A stretch of DNA of 64,000 bases. It comes from Luteibacter pinisoli (GTDB taxonomy: Bacteria; Pseudomonadota; Gammaproteobacteria; Xanthomonadales; Rhodanobacteraceae). The stretch is from contig NZ_CP041046.1 of assembly GCF_006385595.1 (NCBI RefSeq), forward strand, positions 3,534,001 to 3,598,000. Reading direction: 5' to 3'. Shown one piece after another: positions 17,990 to 26,781 of the stretch. The translations under genes and the position numbers were made by a program. Under the pieces are notes generated by a model, which was not told the DNA's origin, ran no database searches, and worked only from the letters and a program-made list of their open reading frames with translations. How positions within the stretch are numbered: position 1 is the first letter of the stretch; every line of letters begins with the position of its first letter.

Positions 17990-19336
17990 GTGACCGACGG
18001 CTGGCGTGACCGCCTGCGCGGCCTGACCCGTCGTTTCCACCGTGCTGCGCCCGACGCAGCGGCGGTGGACACGAGGGGCGGGGCGGTGGGCGCCAGCCTG
18101 CGCGGCCTGCTCGACGATCCGGCCATCCCGGCGGATGTCCGCGCGGCGATGGCCTCGGACTTTCGCCGCGTGGAAACGATGCTCGAGCGCATCGAACACG
18201 AAGAACTGCACGTCGCGGTGTTCGGTCGTGTCTCCGCAGGCAAATCGGCGCTGGGCAACGCCCTGCTCGGCCGCGATGCGTTCGCCATGGGCGTGCTCCA
18301 TGGCACGACGACGGAAGCCGACGCCGTACGCCTCGACGAAGCCGCGCATGCCGGCCTGGTGCTGATCGATACACCGGGGATCAACGAACTCGGCGGCGAG
18401 GCGCGCGAAAAACTCGCGTTCGACGTCGCTGAAGTCAGCGACCTCATCGTCTTCGTGGCCGATGGTGACCTCACCCGTGACGAGCGCGACGCCCTGCGCA
18501 CACTGGCGGCGACCGCGCGGCCGCTGCTGCTGGTGCTGAACAAATCCGACCGCTACAACGACGACGAGCGCGATGGCCTGCTCGAACGGCTGCGCGAACA
18601 CGCCGCGGGCCTGGTACGCCGTGAAGACGTCCTCGCCGTGGCGGCCCGCCCTGCGCCACGCGTGGTCATCGAAAGCGACGCGCGCGGCGTCGAACACCGT
18701 ACAAGCGAACCACGGCCCGCCGATGTCGCGGCCTTGAAGGCGCGCCTGATCGCCATCGCCGAACGCGAGGGCAAGGCGCTTGCCGCGATCCATGCCGGCC
18801 TGTTCGCGGGCAAGCTCACCGACCAGGTCAACGCGCGCATCGCGGGGGCGCGGCGCGACGTCGCCTCGGGCGTCATCCGCCAGTACTGCATCGCGAAATC
18901 CGTGGCGGTCGCGCTGAATCCCGTACCGGTCGCCGACCTGCTGCTCGCCGGCGGCTTGGATGCGGCGATGGTGGTGCAGCTCAGCCGCGTCTACGGTTTG
19001 CCGCTGACGCGTGCCGAATCCGGACGGCTGGTGGTCGTGATCAGTACCCAGCTGGCGGCCCTGATGGGCGCGGTATGGGGCGTGCAGCTGGTGGCGTCGG
19101 CACTGAAAGGCCTGAGCGGCGGCTTGTCGGTCGTCGTCACCGCCGCGGCACAGGGCGCGCTCGGCTGGTACGCCACCGTGCTGATTGGCCGCGCCGCCGA
19201 GCGTTACCTCGTTTCGGGCAAGTCATGGGGCGAGCACGGGGCCAAGCGTGCCGTCGCCGACATCGTCGCCTCGCTCGATCGCGACTCCATCCTGCGCGAA
19301 GCGCGCGAAGAGATCCTCAGGCGGCTGCGCAAATAA
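17990..19336 (+). CDS. GTPase with DUF697-type C-terminus
   Basis: A 448-residue dynamin/Era-like GTPase with a GTG start 3 bases after the preceding stop. G1 is GRVSAGKSALGN, G3 DTPG, and G4 NKSD. The C-terminal third is hydrophobic and alanine-rich with several amphipathic or membrane helices, as in DUF697 proteins. Unlike its paralogue at 14674-16128 it has no N-terminal transmembrane pair. Context ties it to the YceI - b561 - YceI cassette. The role is unknown; a membrane-remodelling or assembly function is only a guess. It overlaps the convergent glutaredoxin-like gene by 20 bases. Confidence 0.78.
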   Translation: MTDGWRDRLRGLTRRFHRAAPDAAAVDTRGGAVGASLRGLLDDPAIPADVRAAMASDFRRVETMLERIEHEELHVAVFGRVSAGKSALGNALLGRDAFAMGVLHGTTTEADAVRLDEAAHAGLVLIDTPGINELGGEAREKLAFDVAEVSDLIVFVADGDLTRDERDALRTLAATARPLLLVLNKSDRYNDDERDGLLERLREHAAGLVRREDVLAVAARPAPRVVIESDARGVEHRTSEPRPADVAALKARLIAIAEREGKALAAIHAGLFAGKLTDQVNARIAGARRDVASGVIRQYCIAKSVAVALNPVPVADLLLAGGLDAAMVVQLSRVYGLPLTRAESGRLVVVISTQLAALMGAVWGVQLVASALKGLSGGLSVVVTAAAQGALGWYATVLIGRAAERYLVSGKSWGEHGAKRAVADIVASLDRDSILREAREEILRRLRK

Positions 19337-19547
19337 GCGCCAGCGCCGCCGCGTCGAAGGGCCAGTCCAGTTCGACGCCGTCGCTGCGTTGCAGCACGGG
19401 CACACGGGCGCCGTAGCGCGCTTCCAGGGCATCGTCATCGTCGATCCACACCGATGAAAAGTCCGGAAAACGCACGCTCGCCAGCAGATCCAGCGCCTGG
19501 TCGCAAAGGTGGCAGTCGTCGCGCTGGTACAAGGTGAATGCATACAT
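19317..19547 (-). CDS. glutaredoxin-family protein
   Basis: A 76-residue small thioredoxin-fold protein beginning MYAFTLYQRDDCHLCDQAL. The CHLC motif at residues 12-15 is the redox pair, and the cis-Pro loop appears as RVPVL near 48-52. It belongs to the short glutaredoxin-like (DUF836/YruB) group rather than to classical Grx. It likely acts as a thiol reductant in the cytoplasm. It converges on the GTPase gene with a 20-base overlap. Confidence 0.85.
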   Translation of the reverse strand: MYAFTLYQRDDCHLCDQALDLLASVRFPDFSSVWIDDDDALEARYGARVPVLQRSDGVELDWPFDAAALALICAAA

Positions 19548-19623
19548 GCGGGGGTGTATGGGGTAGCGGGCCGTGGGGCGTAGAATAGCCGGCTATTCCC
19601 CATAGCCAACCCCACGTCCAGCC

Positions 19624-21006
19624 ATGGCAGTCAGCGTTTTCGACCTTTTCAAGATCGGCATCGGCCCGTCTTCTTCGCACACCGTGGGTCCCATGCGCGC
19701 CGGCGCCCGCTTCGCCGAGCACTGGCTCGAAGAAAAGGGCGTGCTCCATCGCGTGGCCCGCGTGCGCTGCGAGCTGTTCGGCTCGCTGGCCATGACCGGC
19801 CGCGGCCATGGCACCGACAAAGCCGTGCTGCTGGGCTTCGAAGGCGAATGGCCCGACCGCGTCGACCCGGACGCCATCCCGGCCACCCTGGAGCGCATCC
19901 GCGCCAGCAAGCGCATCCGCATCCTCGGCCGCCACGAGATCGCGTTCGACGAAAAGGCCGACCTGGTCTTCAACAAGCGCCAGAAGCTTCCGTTCCACAC
20001 CAACGGCATGCGCTTCTCCGCCTACGACGCCGAAGGCAACGAGCTCGCCACCCGCGATTACTACTCGGTGGGCGGCGGTTTCGTGGTGAATCCCGACGAG
20101 GCGGCGGAAGACCGCATCGTGGCCGATACCAGCGAACAGCCGTTCGCATTCTCCACCGGCGACCAGATGCTGGCCCTCTGCGCTGAGAACAATCTCACCA
20201 TCGCCCAGCTGATGATGCGCAACGAGAGCATCTGGCGACCGGAGGCCGAGACCCGCGCCGGGCTGCTGACGATCTGGCAGGCGATGCAGGATTGCGTGGC
20301 CCGTGGCCTGCGCTCGCCCGGCGTCCTGCCGGGTGGCCTGAAGGTGAACCGCCGTGCGCCGGCCATGGCCGCCGAACTGCGCGCCCAGCCCGAAGCCGCG
20401 CTGCGCGACCCGCTCACCATCCTTGACTGGGTCAACCTGTACGCCCTGGCGGTGAACGAAGAGAACGCCGCCGGCGGCCGCGTCGTCACGGCGCCCACCA
20501 ACGGTGCCGCAGGCATCGTGCCGGCCGTGCTGCACTATTACCGCCACTTCTGTCCGGGTGCCTCGGAAGAAGGCGTCATCACCTTCATGCTGACCGCGGC
20601 GGCCATCGGCATCCTCTACAAGGAAAACGCCTCGATCTCCGGCGCCGAAGTCGGCTGCCAGGGCGAAGTCGGCGTGGCCTGCTCCATGGCGGCCGGCGGC
20701 CTGGCCGCCGCGCTGGGCGGTACCGTCACCCAGGTGGAGAACGCGGCCGAGATCGGCATGGAACACAACCTGGGCCTCACCTGCGACCCGATCGGCGGCC
20801 TGGTGCAGATCCCCTGCATCGAGCGCAACGCGATGGGCGCGGTGAAGGCGATCAATGCCAGCCGCATGGCCCTCAAGAGCGACGGCAAGCACCACGTCTC
20901 GCTCGACAAGGTCATCGCCACCATGCGCGACACCGGCCGCGACATGAAGGACAAGTACAAGGAAACCTCGCGCGGCGGCCTGGCCGTCAACGTGATCGAG
21001 TGCTGA
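19624..21006 (+). CDS. sdaA: L-serine ammonia-lyase (single-chain, iron-sulfur type)
   Basis: A 460-residue L-serine dehydratase that deaminates serine to pyruvate and ammonia. It has the fused beta plus alpha arrangement of the enzyme. The N-terminal part begins MAVSVFDLFKIGIGPSSSHTVGPMRAG, with the serine-binding SSSHT motif. The C-terminal part carries cysteines for the labile 4Fe-4S cluster, including those in LTCDPIGGLVQIPC. A TAGAAT -10-like box at 19581-19586 lies about 40 bases ahead of the ATG. Family enzymes are oxygen-sensitive, which fits iron-sulfur assembly genes elsewhere in the window, but no direct link is claimed. Confidence 0.96.
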   Translation: MAVSVFDLFKIGIGPSSSHTVGPMRAGARFAEHWLEEKGVLHRVARVRCELFGSLAMTGRGHGTDKAVLLGFEGEWPDRVDPDAIPATLERIRASKRIRILGRHEIAFDEKADLVFNKRQKLPFHTNGMRFSAYDAEGNELATRDYYSVGGGFVVNPDEAAEDRIVADTSEQPFAFSTGDQMLALCAENNLTIAQLMMRNESIWRPEAETRAGLLTIWQAMQDCVARGLRSPGVLPGGLKVNRRAPAMAAELRAQPEAALRDPLTILDWVNLYALAVNEENAAGGRVVTAPTNGAAGIVPAVLHYYRHFCPGASEEGVITFMLTAAAIGILYKENASISGAEVGCQGEVGVACSMAAGGLAAALGGTVTQVENAAEIGMEHNLGLTCDPIGGLVQIPCIERNAMGAVKAINASRMALKSDGKHHVSLDKVIATMRDTGRDMKDKYKETSRGGLAVNVIEC

Positions 21007-21387
21007 TTATCTGGTAGGACAGGTGCGCGGGAGGCGCTCGACCGTCTCAACGCGCACCGGTTCGTCCTGTCCCCACCAGTTGGCGACGGCCGTGTAGCAG
21101 ATCCGCAGCTTGCCCTTGCGGGTGTCGAAACGCTGCTTGCTGGTGTACGCAAAGCACGAAACCGAGGCCAGGTGGCCCAGCTCGCGCATGGTTATGGCGC
21201 AGCGCCGCACCGATTCGACCGGGTCTTCGCCGGGGTACAGGGTGAAGTAAAAACCCTTGGCGGTACGATCATATGACTCCGAATCGATCAGCCGGCCCTT
21301 GTCGCTCCACGGCGTCTCGGCTGCGGCAATGCCGCATGCCGACATGGCGACAAGCCATATGCCGTTGACGACTACCTTCGATCGCAT
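21007..21387 (-). CDS. small secreted protein of unknown function
   Basis: A 126-residue protein I do not recognise. It begins with a clear signal peptide (MRSKVVVNGIWLVAMSACGIAAAET, cut expected after AAA near residue 22). The mature part has four cysteines, suggesting disulfides in the periplasm or outside. The start at 21387 is supported by an AAGAAGG ribosome site 8 or so bases upstream and by the signal peptide; the longer frame to 21489 is unlikely. Its stop abuts the sdaA stop, so the two converge with no gap. Confidence 0.6.
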   Translation of the reverse strand: MRSKVVVNGIWLVAMSACGIAAAETPWSDKGRLIDSESYDRTAKGFYFTLYPGEDPVESVRRCAITMRELGHLASVSCFAYTSKQRFDTRKGKLRICYTAVANWWGQDEPVRVETVERLPRTCPTR

Positions 21388-21545
21388 CCGAACCCCTTCT
21401 TCCTTACCGCATCGGTCAGTGTATATCGATGTGCCCATCATTTGCGTAGGGGGGCGCTGGCTGACAGGGGGGCCCGGGGCTGTCATCATCCGGCCCTTGT
21501 GCCGCCCTGGGCCCGGAATTTCCGGCCCGTCCGACCGGAGTTCCC

Positions 21546-23213
21546 ATGTCCCACCACCATATTCGTCGCGATGTCGGCGCTTTTGCCCTGATGCTGACCG
21601 GCCTGGGCTCGATTATCGGCTCTGGCTGGCTGTTCGGCGCCTGGCACGCCGCCCAGCTCGCCGGCCCCGGTGCGATCTACGCCTGGATCATCGGCGCCGT
21701 CATCATCCTGTTCATCGCCCTGACCTACGCCGAGCTCGGCGCCATGTTCCCCGAATCCGGCGGCATGGTGCGCTACGGCCACTACTCGCACGGTTCGCTG
21801 GTGGGCTTCATCGCCGGCTGGGCCAACTGGATCGCCATCGTCTCGGTGATCCCGGTGGAAGCCGAGGCATCGGTGCAGTACATGGCCTCGTGGCCCTGGG
21901 AATGGGCGCAGTGGACCAAGAGCCTCTACGTCGTCACCGCCGGCCACGGCGAGCTCACCCCGCCCGGCCTGGCCATCGCGGTGGTGCTGGTCTTCGTGTA
22001 CTTCTTCCTGAACTTCTGGAGCGTGAAGCTGTTCGCCAAGAGCAACACGGCGATCACGGTGTTCAAGCTCGTGGTGCCGGCGGCTACCGCCATCGCCCTG
22101 ATGTACACCAGCTTCAACCGCGGCAATTTCCACATCGGCGCCCACGGCGGCACGCATGCCATCGACATCTCGTCGATCCTCACCGCGGTGGCCATCTCGG
22201 GCATCGTCTTCAGCTTCAACGGCTTCCAGAGCCCGGTGAACCTGGCCGGTGAGGCGCGTAACCCGGGCCGCAGCGTGCCGGTGGCCGTCATCGGCTCGAT
22301 CCTGCTGGCCACGGTGGTTTACGTGCTGCTGCAGGTCGCCTTCATCGGCGCCGTGCCGCCGGACCAGCTGGCCAACGGCTGGGCCGCGCTGGAATACGCC
22401 TCGCCCTTCGCCCAGCTCGCCACCGCCCTGTTCATCAACTGGCTGGCCATCCTGCTTTACGCGGATGCCTTCGTCAGCCCCAGCGGCACCGGCGCCACGT
22501 ACACCGCGACCACGGCGCGCATGATCTACGCCATGGAGCGCAACGGCCAGCTGCCGAAGATCTTTGGCTCCATCCACCCGCGCTTCGGCATCCCGCGTCC
22601 GGCCATGTGGCTGAACCTGGTGGTGAGCTTCATCTTCCTGTTCTTCTTCCGCGGCTGGGGCACGCTGGCGGCGGTGATCTCGGTGTCGACGATCATCTCC
22701 TACCTCACGGGCCCGGTCAGCGTCATGACCCTGCGCCGCACGGCGCCGGAAATGAAGCGTCCGCTGCGCATCCCCGGCCTGCCGGTGCTCGCCGCCCTCG
22801 CCTTCATCTTCGCCACCGAACTGCTGTACTGGGCGAAGTGGCCGCTCACCGGCGAGATCATCCTGCTGATGGTCGTCGCGCTGCCGCTGTACTTCTACTA
22901 CACGGCAAAGACGGGCTGGGAAGACTTCGCCCGCCACATGAAGGGCGCCTGGTGGCTGGTCGTCTACCTGCCGGTGATCGCGGCCGTCTCGTGGGGTGGC
23001 AGCAAGACCTTCGGTGGCCACGACTACATCCCGTACGGCTGGGATCTGGCGGTCGTCGCCGTCATCGGTGCGGTGTTCTACTTCTGGGGCGTGGCCTCGG
23101 GCTGGCGCACGCCGATGGTGGAGGCCGCGCGCTTCCATCACGATGATGAGCCGGGCGAACCGGTGGTGCCGCCCAGCGCGGACGAAGCCAAGGCCGCCAC
23201 CGGCCACCGCTAA
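21546..23213 (+). CDS. APC-superfamily amino acid permease
   Basis: A 555-residue transporter with about 12-14 membrane helices, of the amino acid-polyamine-organocation superfamily. The first helix carries the unwound GSIIGSGWLFG substrate motif (residues 19-29), and helix 6 shows FSFNGFQSPVNLAGEARNPGRS, as in the aspartate/proton symporter group (YveA/AspT-like). The soluble C-terminus is acidic. The likely substrate is an amino acid, possibly aspartate or glutamate, but that is inference. It may feed the methionine/threonine branch encoded opposite, with which it shares a terminator. Confidence 0.88.
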   Translation: MSHHHIRRDVGAFALMLTGLGSIIGSGWLFGAWHAAQLAGPGAIYAWIIGAVIILFIALTYAELGAMFPESGGMVRYGHYSHGSLVGFIAGWANWIAIVSVIPVEAEASVQYMASWPWEWAQWTKSLYVVTAGHGELTPPGLAIAVVLVFVYFFLNFWSVKLFAKSNTAITVFKLVVPAATAIALMYTSFNRGNFHIGAHGGTHAIDISSILTAVAISGIVFSFNGFQSPVNLAGEARNPGRSVPVAVIGSILLATVVYVLLQVAFIGAVPPDQLANGWAALEYASPFAQLATALFINWLAILLYADAFVSPSGTGATYTATTARMIYAMERNGQLPKIFGSIHPRFGIPRPAMWLNLVVSFIFLFFFRGWGTLAAVISVSTIISYLTGPVSVMTLRRTAPEMKRPLRIPGLPVLAALAFIFATELLYWAKWPLTGEIILLMVVALPLYFYYTAKTGWEDFARHMKGAWWLVVYLPVIAAVSWGGSKTFGGHDYIPYGWDLAVVAVIGAVFYFWGVASGWRTPMVEAARFHHDDEPGEPVVPPSADEAKAATGHR

Positions 23214-23214
23214 A

Positions 23215-23246
23215 CGAATAAGGCGCCCCTCGGGCGCCTTATTTTT
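23215..23246 (+). terminator. bidirectional terminator between the permease and hom genes
   Basis: A perfect GC stem, AAGGCGCCC/GGGCGCCTT with a short loop (about 23219-23241), followed by a T run. An A-rich arm upstream makes it work for both converging genes. The T run touches the hom stop codon. Confidence 0.9.
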
Positions 23247-24310
23247 TACAGCGAGAGCACGTCCCCGAGGAGTGCCTGCGCGGTGATCTCCGGCCCGGCG
23301 CCGGGCCCCTGGATCACCAGCGGTGTCGAGTGGTAGCGCGTGGTGGTCAGGGCGAACTGGTTATCGGTGCCGGACAGCCGCGAGGCCGGGTGCTCCGGGC
23401 CGACCTCGACCAGGCCGACGCGTGCCCGGCCGCGCTGGTTCAGGCGCGCGAGGTAGCGCAGCACCTTGCCCTTGGCCTTCGCTTCGGCATGGCGCTGGGC
23501 GAGCGGCGCATCGAGTTCCTCCAGCCGTTCGAGGAAGGCCTTGGTATCGACCCCACGCAGGGCCTCGGGGACAAGGCTCTCGATTTCGACTTCATCGCTG
23601 CCGAGGGCAAAGCCCGCATGGCGCGCGATGATCAGCAGCTTGCGCGCCACGTCTTCGCCCGAGAGGTCGGAGCGCGGATCAGGCTCGGTAAACCCGAGGC
23701 GGCGTGCGTCGGCGAGCAAGGCCGAGAACGGGCGTGAGCCGTCGTACTGGTTGAACAGCCACGAGAGCGAGCCGGAGAAGACGCCCTCGAGGGTGAGCAG
23801 GCTGTCGCCACAGCGACGCAGCCGGCGCAGCGTGGAGAGCACGGGCAAGCCCGCGCCGACGGTGGCCGCATCGCCATACACCGACGTGCCGGCCGTTGCC
23901 GCCTGCAGCGCGCGCCAGCCCTGCAGGTGGCCACCCGCAAGCGCCTTGTTCGCGGTGACCACGTGGTAGCCGCGCGAGAGGTATTCCGCATGGCGGCTCG
24001 CCTCGTTGGCACAGGCCGTGGCGTCGATCAGCACCTTGCGGGCCGCCCCCGTGGCGTCCAGCGCGGCCAGCAGCGGGCCGTTGTCGCGGCCGTCGCGCGC
24101 CTTCGCCAGCGCATCCGCGACATCCGCCGGACGCAGGCCATCGGCCAGCACATGCTGGCGACGCGAGTTGGCCGCGCCCACCAGGCGCAGCGTGCTCGCC
24201 GAGGGCGTGCCCAGCAGCGTCAGCAGGGCGCGGCCCACCACACCCGTCCCGAGCAACACCACGGCGGTGTGCGGCGCCTCTGGCGCCAGGGGAGCCACCA
24301 CCGCGCTCAT
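23246..24310 (-). CDS. homoserine dehydrogenase
   Basis: A 354-residue NAD(P)-dependent enzyme that reduces aspartate semialdehyde to homoserine. The Rossmann motif is VVLLGTGVVGRALL (about 17-30). The catalytic section has VVTANKALAGG (Lys) and a LTLEGVFSGSLSWLFNQYD segment of the hom/ThrA C-terminal type. It lacks the ACT domain of monofunctional Hom proteins and the aspartokinase part of ThrA. Third gene of the metX-metB-hom operon, starting 4 bases inside metB. It supplies homoserine for the transsulfuration route to methionine, so the SAM riboswitch upstream should tune it. Confidence 0.92.
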   Translation of the reverse strand: MSAVVAPLAPEAPHTAVVLLGTGVVGRALLTLLGTPSASTLRLVGAANSRRQHVLADGLRPADVADALAKARDGRDNGPLLAALDATGAARKVLIDATACANEASRHAEYLSRGYHVVTANKALAGGHLQGWRALQAATAGTSVYGDAATVGAGLPVLSTLRRLRRCGDSLLTLEGVFSGSLSWLFNQYDGSRPFSALLADARRLGFTEPDPRSDLSGEDVARKLLIIARHAGFALGSDEVEIESLVPEALRGVDTKAFLERLEELDAPLAQRHAEAKAKGKVLRYLARLNQRGRARVGLVEVGPEHPASRLSGTDNQFALTTTRYHSTPLVIQGPGAGPEITAQALLGDVLSL

Positions 24311-25503
24311 GCGCCGACCTTGCGTTTCGATGCACCGCGGGCGACGGCAGCGGCACGCGCCAGGCCGGCTTCAAGGTCGCTGATGAGGTCGTCGCCGTCC
24401 TCGATGCCGATGGACAGGCGCAGCAGGTTGTCGGCAATGCCGGCCGTACGGCGGGCTTCCGGGGCCATGGCGGCATGGGTCATGGTGGCCGGATGCGCCA
24501 CGAGGCTTTCCACGCCACCGAGCGACTCGGCCAGCGAGAAGTAGTGCAGGCCTTCGACGAAGGCCTCGATGGCTTCGTCACCGCCAGCGAGCTCGAAGCT
24601 GAGCATCGCGCCGAAGCCCTTCTGCTGACGCTGCGCGAGCGCGTGGCCCGGATGGGATGCGAGGCCCGGGTAGTAGATGCGCGACACCGCTTCGTTCGCC
24701 TCGAGGCGCTCGGCGACGCGACGGGCATTCTCTTCATGGGCGCGCAGGCGCACCGCCAGCGTGCGCACGCCACGCAGGGTGAGGAAGCTGTCGAACGGCG
24801 AGCCGGTCTGGCCGTTGCAGTTACCCCACCACTTGAGCGTTTCCGCCACGGCGGGATCCGCCGCGATCACCGCGCCGCCGACGACGTCGCTGTGGCCGTT
24901 GATGTACTTGGTGGTGGAATGCAGCACGACGTCGGCGCCAAGCTTCAGCGGCTGCTGCAACGCCGGCGACAGGAACGTGTTGTCGACCACGACAAGCGCA
25001 CCCACCGCATGCGCGGCCTGCGCCACGTGGCGCACATCGGTGATGCGCAGCAGCGGGTTCGACGGCGTTTCGATCCACACCAGGCCCGGCTTCGCAGCCA
25101 GGCCATCGGCCAGCGCGGTGGGGTCGGTGAAGTCGACGAAGCGCACGCTGAAGCGCCCCTTCTTCGCCCATGCATCCAGCAGGCGCCACGTGCCGCCGTA
25201 GCAATCATGCGCGGCGAGGACGAGGCCACCGGCCGGCACCAGCTCAAGCGCCAGCGCCACGGCGGACATGCCCGTGTTGGTCACGACCGCGCCCGCGCCT
25301 TCTTCCAGGTCGGTGAGGGCTTCCGCCAGCAGGTCGCGCGTGGGGTTGCCGCTGCGCGAATAATCATACGCACGCTTGCGACCAAAGCCTTCGAACGCGT
25401 AGTTCGTGGACAGGTGCAGCGGCGGCACGACGGCGCCGTGCTGGGTGTCGGATTCAATGCCGGCGCGGACGGCGCGGGTACACAGGCGGGTTTCACGAGT
25501 CAT
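24307..25503 (-). CDS. metB: cystathionine gamma-synthase
   Basis: A 398-residue PLP enzyme of the Cys/Met metabolism family. It condenses O-succinyl- or O-acetyl-homoserine with cysteine to give cystathionine. Visible are YDYSRSGNPTRDLLAEAL near the N-terminus (phosphate-binding Tyr/Arg from the partner subunit) and the Schiff-base lysine Lys199 in HSTTKYINGHSDVVGG. The start at 25503 lies 2 bases after the metX stop; the upstream frame to 25650 mirrors metX. Cystathionine gamma-lyase activity is possible in this family, but the operon favours synthesis. Confidence 0.92.
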   Translation of the reverse strand: MTRETRLCTRAVRAGIESDTQHGAVVPPLHLSTNYAFEGFGRKRAYDYSRSGNPTRDLLAEALTDLEEGAGAVVTNTGMSAVALALELVPAGGLVLAAHDCYGGTWRLLDAWAKKGRFSVRFVDFTDPTALADGLAAKPGLVWIETPSNPLLRITDVRHVAQAAHAVGALVVVDNTFLSPALQQPLKLGADVVLHSTTKYINGHSDVVGGAVIAADPAVAETLKWWGNCNGQTGSPFDSFLTLRGVRTLAVRLRAHEENARRVAERLEANEAVSRIYYPGLASHPGHALAQRQQKGFGAMLSFELAGGDEAIEAFVEGLHYFSLAESLGGVESLVAHPATMTHAAMAPEARRTAGIADNLLRLSIGIEDGDDLISDLEAGLARAAAVARGASKRKVGA

Positions 25504-25505
25504 GG

Positions 25506-26540
25506 TTAACGAGCTCCGTAACAGTCGTTGAGTGCGTGACGCAGCACGGGGGCGAGCTGCACGGTTTCTTTGAGGAAGGCGTCGTGGCCATACGGCGAAT
25601 CCACGACTTCGAGGGTGGCGGTGCCACCGATGCGACGCTGCAGTTCGCACAGGTCGGACAGCGGCACGAGGCGGTCGGAAGGGAAGCCCACCAGCGTCGT
25701 CGGCGCATGCACGCGTTCCGGCGCGATGTCGTGCAGGTCGATCGACTCGGAGAGGGCGAGGAAGCGCACCGGGTCGAAGCGTTCGACGAAACGACGGCCG
25801 GCGTGTTCCAGGTAATCTTCCACGGGGAAGTAGAAGCGGCCATCGCGCAGCTCCGGGCCGGCGGCGAAGCGGCGGGAGAATTCCTCGCTGCCACGGTAGG
25901 TGGTCATCGCCAGCTGGCGGGCCAGGGCCAGCGCTTCGTCCGTGCGGCCCGACTCGATGCCGAGGCGGACGATGCCGCGCTGCACGGAGCGCTGCGCGGT
26001 CGACAGCGGATGTGGGCGATGCGCGCCTGCCAGCAGGATCAGCGAGGCGACCTTGTCTGCGTGGTTGGCGGCGAAGGCGAGCCCGGCCATGGCACCGTAG
26101 GACGAGCCGATGAAGGCCTGGACGCGGCCGATGCCGAGCTCATCCACCAGCGCGGCCAGCGCGGCGGCCTGGTCTTCGCTGGACACCGACTCCACGCCCT
26201 CGATGTCGCCCGGCACCAGCCAGTCGATCGAGAGTACGCGGCAATGGGTGAGGTCGACGGCCGCGCCGTGGCCCACCAGCTCCTGCCACCAGCCCTGGCG
26301 ATCGCGCCCGGCGCAGACGTCACGGCTGGCCGAGATGCCACCCTGCACGATCACCGTGGGCGCATGGGCCGCGCCGCACCACAGGTAATGGACGTCCACC
26401 GTGACCGCCTCGCTGCCGTACTTGGGCAGGAAGGACACGCGGCGGGTTCCACGCTGTTCGGTGAGATCGGCGGCGCCACGCGGCGCGGCGGCGACAGCTG
26501 CTTCGGAGAGGGGGATCACGGTGAGTGGCTCTGCTGGCAT
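25506..26540 (-). CDS. metX: homoserine O-acyltransferase, MetX type
   Basis: A 344-residue alpha/beta-hydrolase-fold enzyme that acylates homoserine, the committed step of methionine synthesis. The nucleophile elbow is GSSYGAMAG with Ser147. A GAHRPHPLSTAQRSVQRGI segment, and a late Asp/His pair (FPSDRLVPL, GHDAF), complete the triad. MetX fold does not decide the acyl donor: xanthomonad enzymes of this fold use succinyl-CoA in some studies, so the product is left open. The ATG at 26540 has a good ribosome site, AGGAA at 26552-26548, seven bases upstream. The first gene of the operon; its leader holds the SAM-I riboswitch. Confidence 0.92.
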   Translation of the reverse strand: MPAEPLTVIPLSEAAVAAAPRGAADLTEQRGTRRVSFLPKYGSEAVTVDVHYLWCGAAHAPTVIVQGGISASRDVCAGRDRQGWWQELVGHGAAVDLTHCRVLSIDWLVPGDIEGVESVSSEDQAAALAALVDELGIGRVQAFIGSSYGAMAGLAFAANHADKVASLILLAGAHRPHPLSTAQRSVQRGIVRLGIESGRTDEALALARQLAMTTYRGSEEFSRRFAAGPELRDGRFYFPVEDYLEHAGRRFVERFDPVRFLALSESIDLHDIAPERVHAPTTLVGFPSDRLVPLSDLCELQRRIGGTATLEVVDSPYGHDAFLKETVQLAPVLRHALNDCYGAR

Positions 26541-26627
26541 GTCCGGGTTCCTGTCGGGATCGAGCCCTGCGGATACCTGTAGCCGGACTGCCAGGGCGCG
26601 GTGCGCTGGAAGCGCGCCCGGACCGGA

Positions 26628-26750
26628 CATTCCCATCTATCGGGTTGCGTGGCGAACCACGCACCGCAGGAGTTGGCACCGTCGCGGAAATCCGCAGGTT
26701 GCCCCGGCTTCAAAGGGCCTGTCCCTCAGCCGGTCTCGATGAGTGGAATC
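26628..26750 (-). promoter_or_regulatory. SAM-I (S-box) riboswitch in the metX leader
   Basis: Reading the minus strand, the leader contains the S-box core in order: a P1 5' strand (GATTCCACTCATCG from 26750), GAGGGACAGGCCC, TTTGAAGCC, GGGGCAACC, a P3 region, GGTGCCAACTCCTGC, a P4 hairpin (GCGTGG/CCACGC), and a P1 3' strand (CGATAGATGGGAAT) ending near 26628. The P1 strands pair almost fully. These match the conserved SAM-contact core of the SAM-I family. Between the aptamer and metX, three GTCCGG copies (26628-26623, 26623-26618, 26588-26583) could pair with CCGGAC at 26546-26541, just before the ATG. This suggests control of translation; there is no T-tract terminator. An equivalent element in the Xanthomonas campestris met operon is reported to act on translation. 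Confidence 0.93.
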
Positions 26751-26751
26751 G

Positions 26752-26780
26752 ACGATACGCGCCGATCCATGGTGTGTCAA
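26752..26780 (-). promoter_or_regulatory. sigma-70 promoter of the met operon
   Basis: A consensus -35 TTGACA at 26780-26775, a 17-base spacer and a -10 TATCGT at 26757-26752. The start point would fall at the first bases of the riboswitch P1 helix, which is the expected geometry and supports both calls. Confidence 0.8.
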
Positions 26781-26781
26781 C

